6,979 nucleotides of DNA from an uncultured Proteiniphilum sp. (GTDB taxonomy: Bacteria; Bacteroidota; Bacteroidia; Bacteroidales; Dysgonomonadaceae). The notes beneath the pieces are model-generated. The model ran no database searches. It saw nothing but the letters and a program-made list of their open reading frames with translations, and was not told where the DNA came from. Below, one piece after another: positions 6,714 to 6,979 of this stretch. The stretch lies in contig NZ_CALNAT010000245.1 in assembly GCF_937873925.1 (NCBI RefSeq), forward strand, positions 1 to 6,979, in the 5' to 3' direction. A program made the position numbers and the translations under genes. Within the stretch, counting starts at the first letter, position 1; each line of letters starts with the position of its first letter.

Positions 6714-6979
6714 TTATATTTTACAATTTCTCATTTTCATTCTCATTCGTCTTTGATCACCGAAGAGCATAGTGCCGTGATCATGGCTAATGGAGGACTT
6801 ACCGTCCCGGTACATCATCACCAACAGCTTGAATTCAAGCATGTAGCTGTTGGTTACATGATCCCATACCTTCCCGATCTTCTCCATACGCTTCCCCGTT
6901 TTAGACAGGATGGTGTCATCGAACATCAGGTAACGGGATGAGGTATCATCTACATCACTATCTTTGGACGTCACCGTCA
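6714..6979 (-). pseudogene. Truncated DDE transposase remnant (insertion-sequence fragment)
   Basis: The frame is open from the right edge, so the 5' part lies outside the window. It contains LMFDDTILSKTGKRMEKIG and VWDHVTNSYMLEFKLLVMMY, which match my recollection of the region around the first catalytic Asp of an IS4-like DDE transposase common in Bacteroidales. The family assignment is from memory and unverified. The recognisable part stops near SSI at about 6790. The following residues (HDHGTMLFGDQRRMRMKMRNCKI) look unlike a transposase, and the reading frame ends at 6714, far short of the remaining catalytic residues. The element is therefore broken or deleted at its 3' end and should be inactive unless this is a frameshift artefact. 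It marks the upstream edge of the hydrolase gene run and points in the same direction. A GTG at 6974 is not a convincing start because the frame is open above it. Confidence 0.7.

Noticed and set aside
6754..6783. Inverted repeat TGATCAC / GTGATCA with a 16-nt spacer
   Set aside because: The arms are only 7 nt, mismatched on both sides, and there is no T run after them. It lies inside the transposase remnant, so it could be chance; it is not called as an operator or terminator.

Overview
The window looks like part of a carbohydrate-degradation locus (the enzyme arm of a polysaccharide utilization locus, PUL) from a member of the Bacteroidota, probably Bacteroidales. The evidence is a tight run of lipoprotein glycoside hydrolases with acidic post-cysteine linkers, A/T-rich starts without strong Shine-Dalgarno sites, BIG2-like and discoidin-like surface domains, and a transposase remnant of a type I recall from Bacteroidales. 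No SusC, SusD or regulator gene is inside the window. Everything that can be called lies on the minus strand, so transcription runs from right to left.

Layout in transcription order: (1) a 3'-truncated DDE transposase remnant at the right edge (about 6714-6979); (2) a short A/T-rich gap (6624-6713) with only a weak promoter candidate; (3) a GH43-type lipoprotein (6623-5307); (4) a GH16-fold lipoprotein whose catalytic nucleophile is replaced (5298-4489); (5) a GH76-type alpha-1,6-mannanase lipoprotein broken by a frameshift near 3970 (4465-2928); (6) a GH105/GH88-type unsaturated uronyl hydrolase lipoprotein (2862 or 2889 to 1393); (7) a lipoprotein with two BIG2-like domains and a C-terminal discoidin-like domain, interrupted by an in-frame TGA (1357-212); (8) the first 76 codons of another lipoprotein, overlapping gene 7 by 17 nt and running off the left edge (228-1). 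Gaps between genes are 8-38 nt or negative, which fits one operon.

Four genes (GH43, GH76, GH105 and the left-edge partial gene) begin with the same cassette: signal peptide, acidic linker, and a fibronectin-III/DUF4959-like beta-sandwich of about 90 residues. The enzymatic domains behind it are unrelated. This suggests that catalytic domains were joined repeatedly to a common surface-tethering or docking module.

Functionally, the set would act at the cell surface on a heterogeneous glycan: GH76 on alpha-1,6-mannan, GH43 on arabinose/xylose-type decorations, GH105 on unsaturated uronic acids left by a lyase, with the GH16-like and BIG2/discoidin proteins as likely binders. The substrate is inference. 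One frameshift, one premature stop, one substituted GH16 active site and a truncated transposase in under 7 kb suggest a decaying or phase-altered locus, or sequencing errors in the first two cases.
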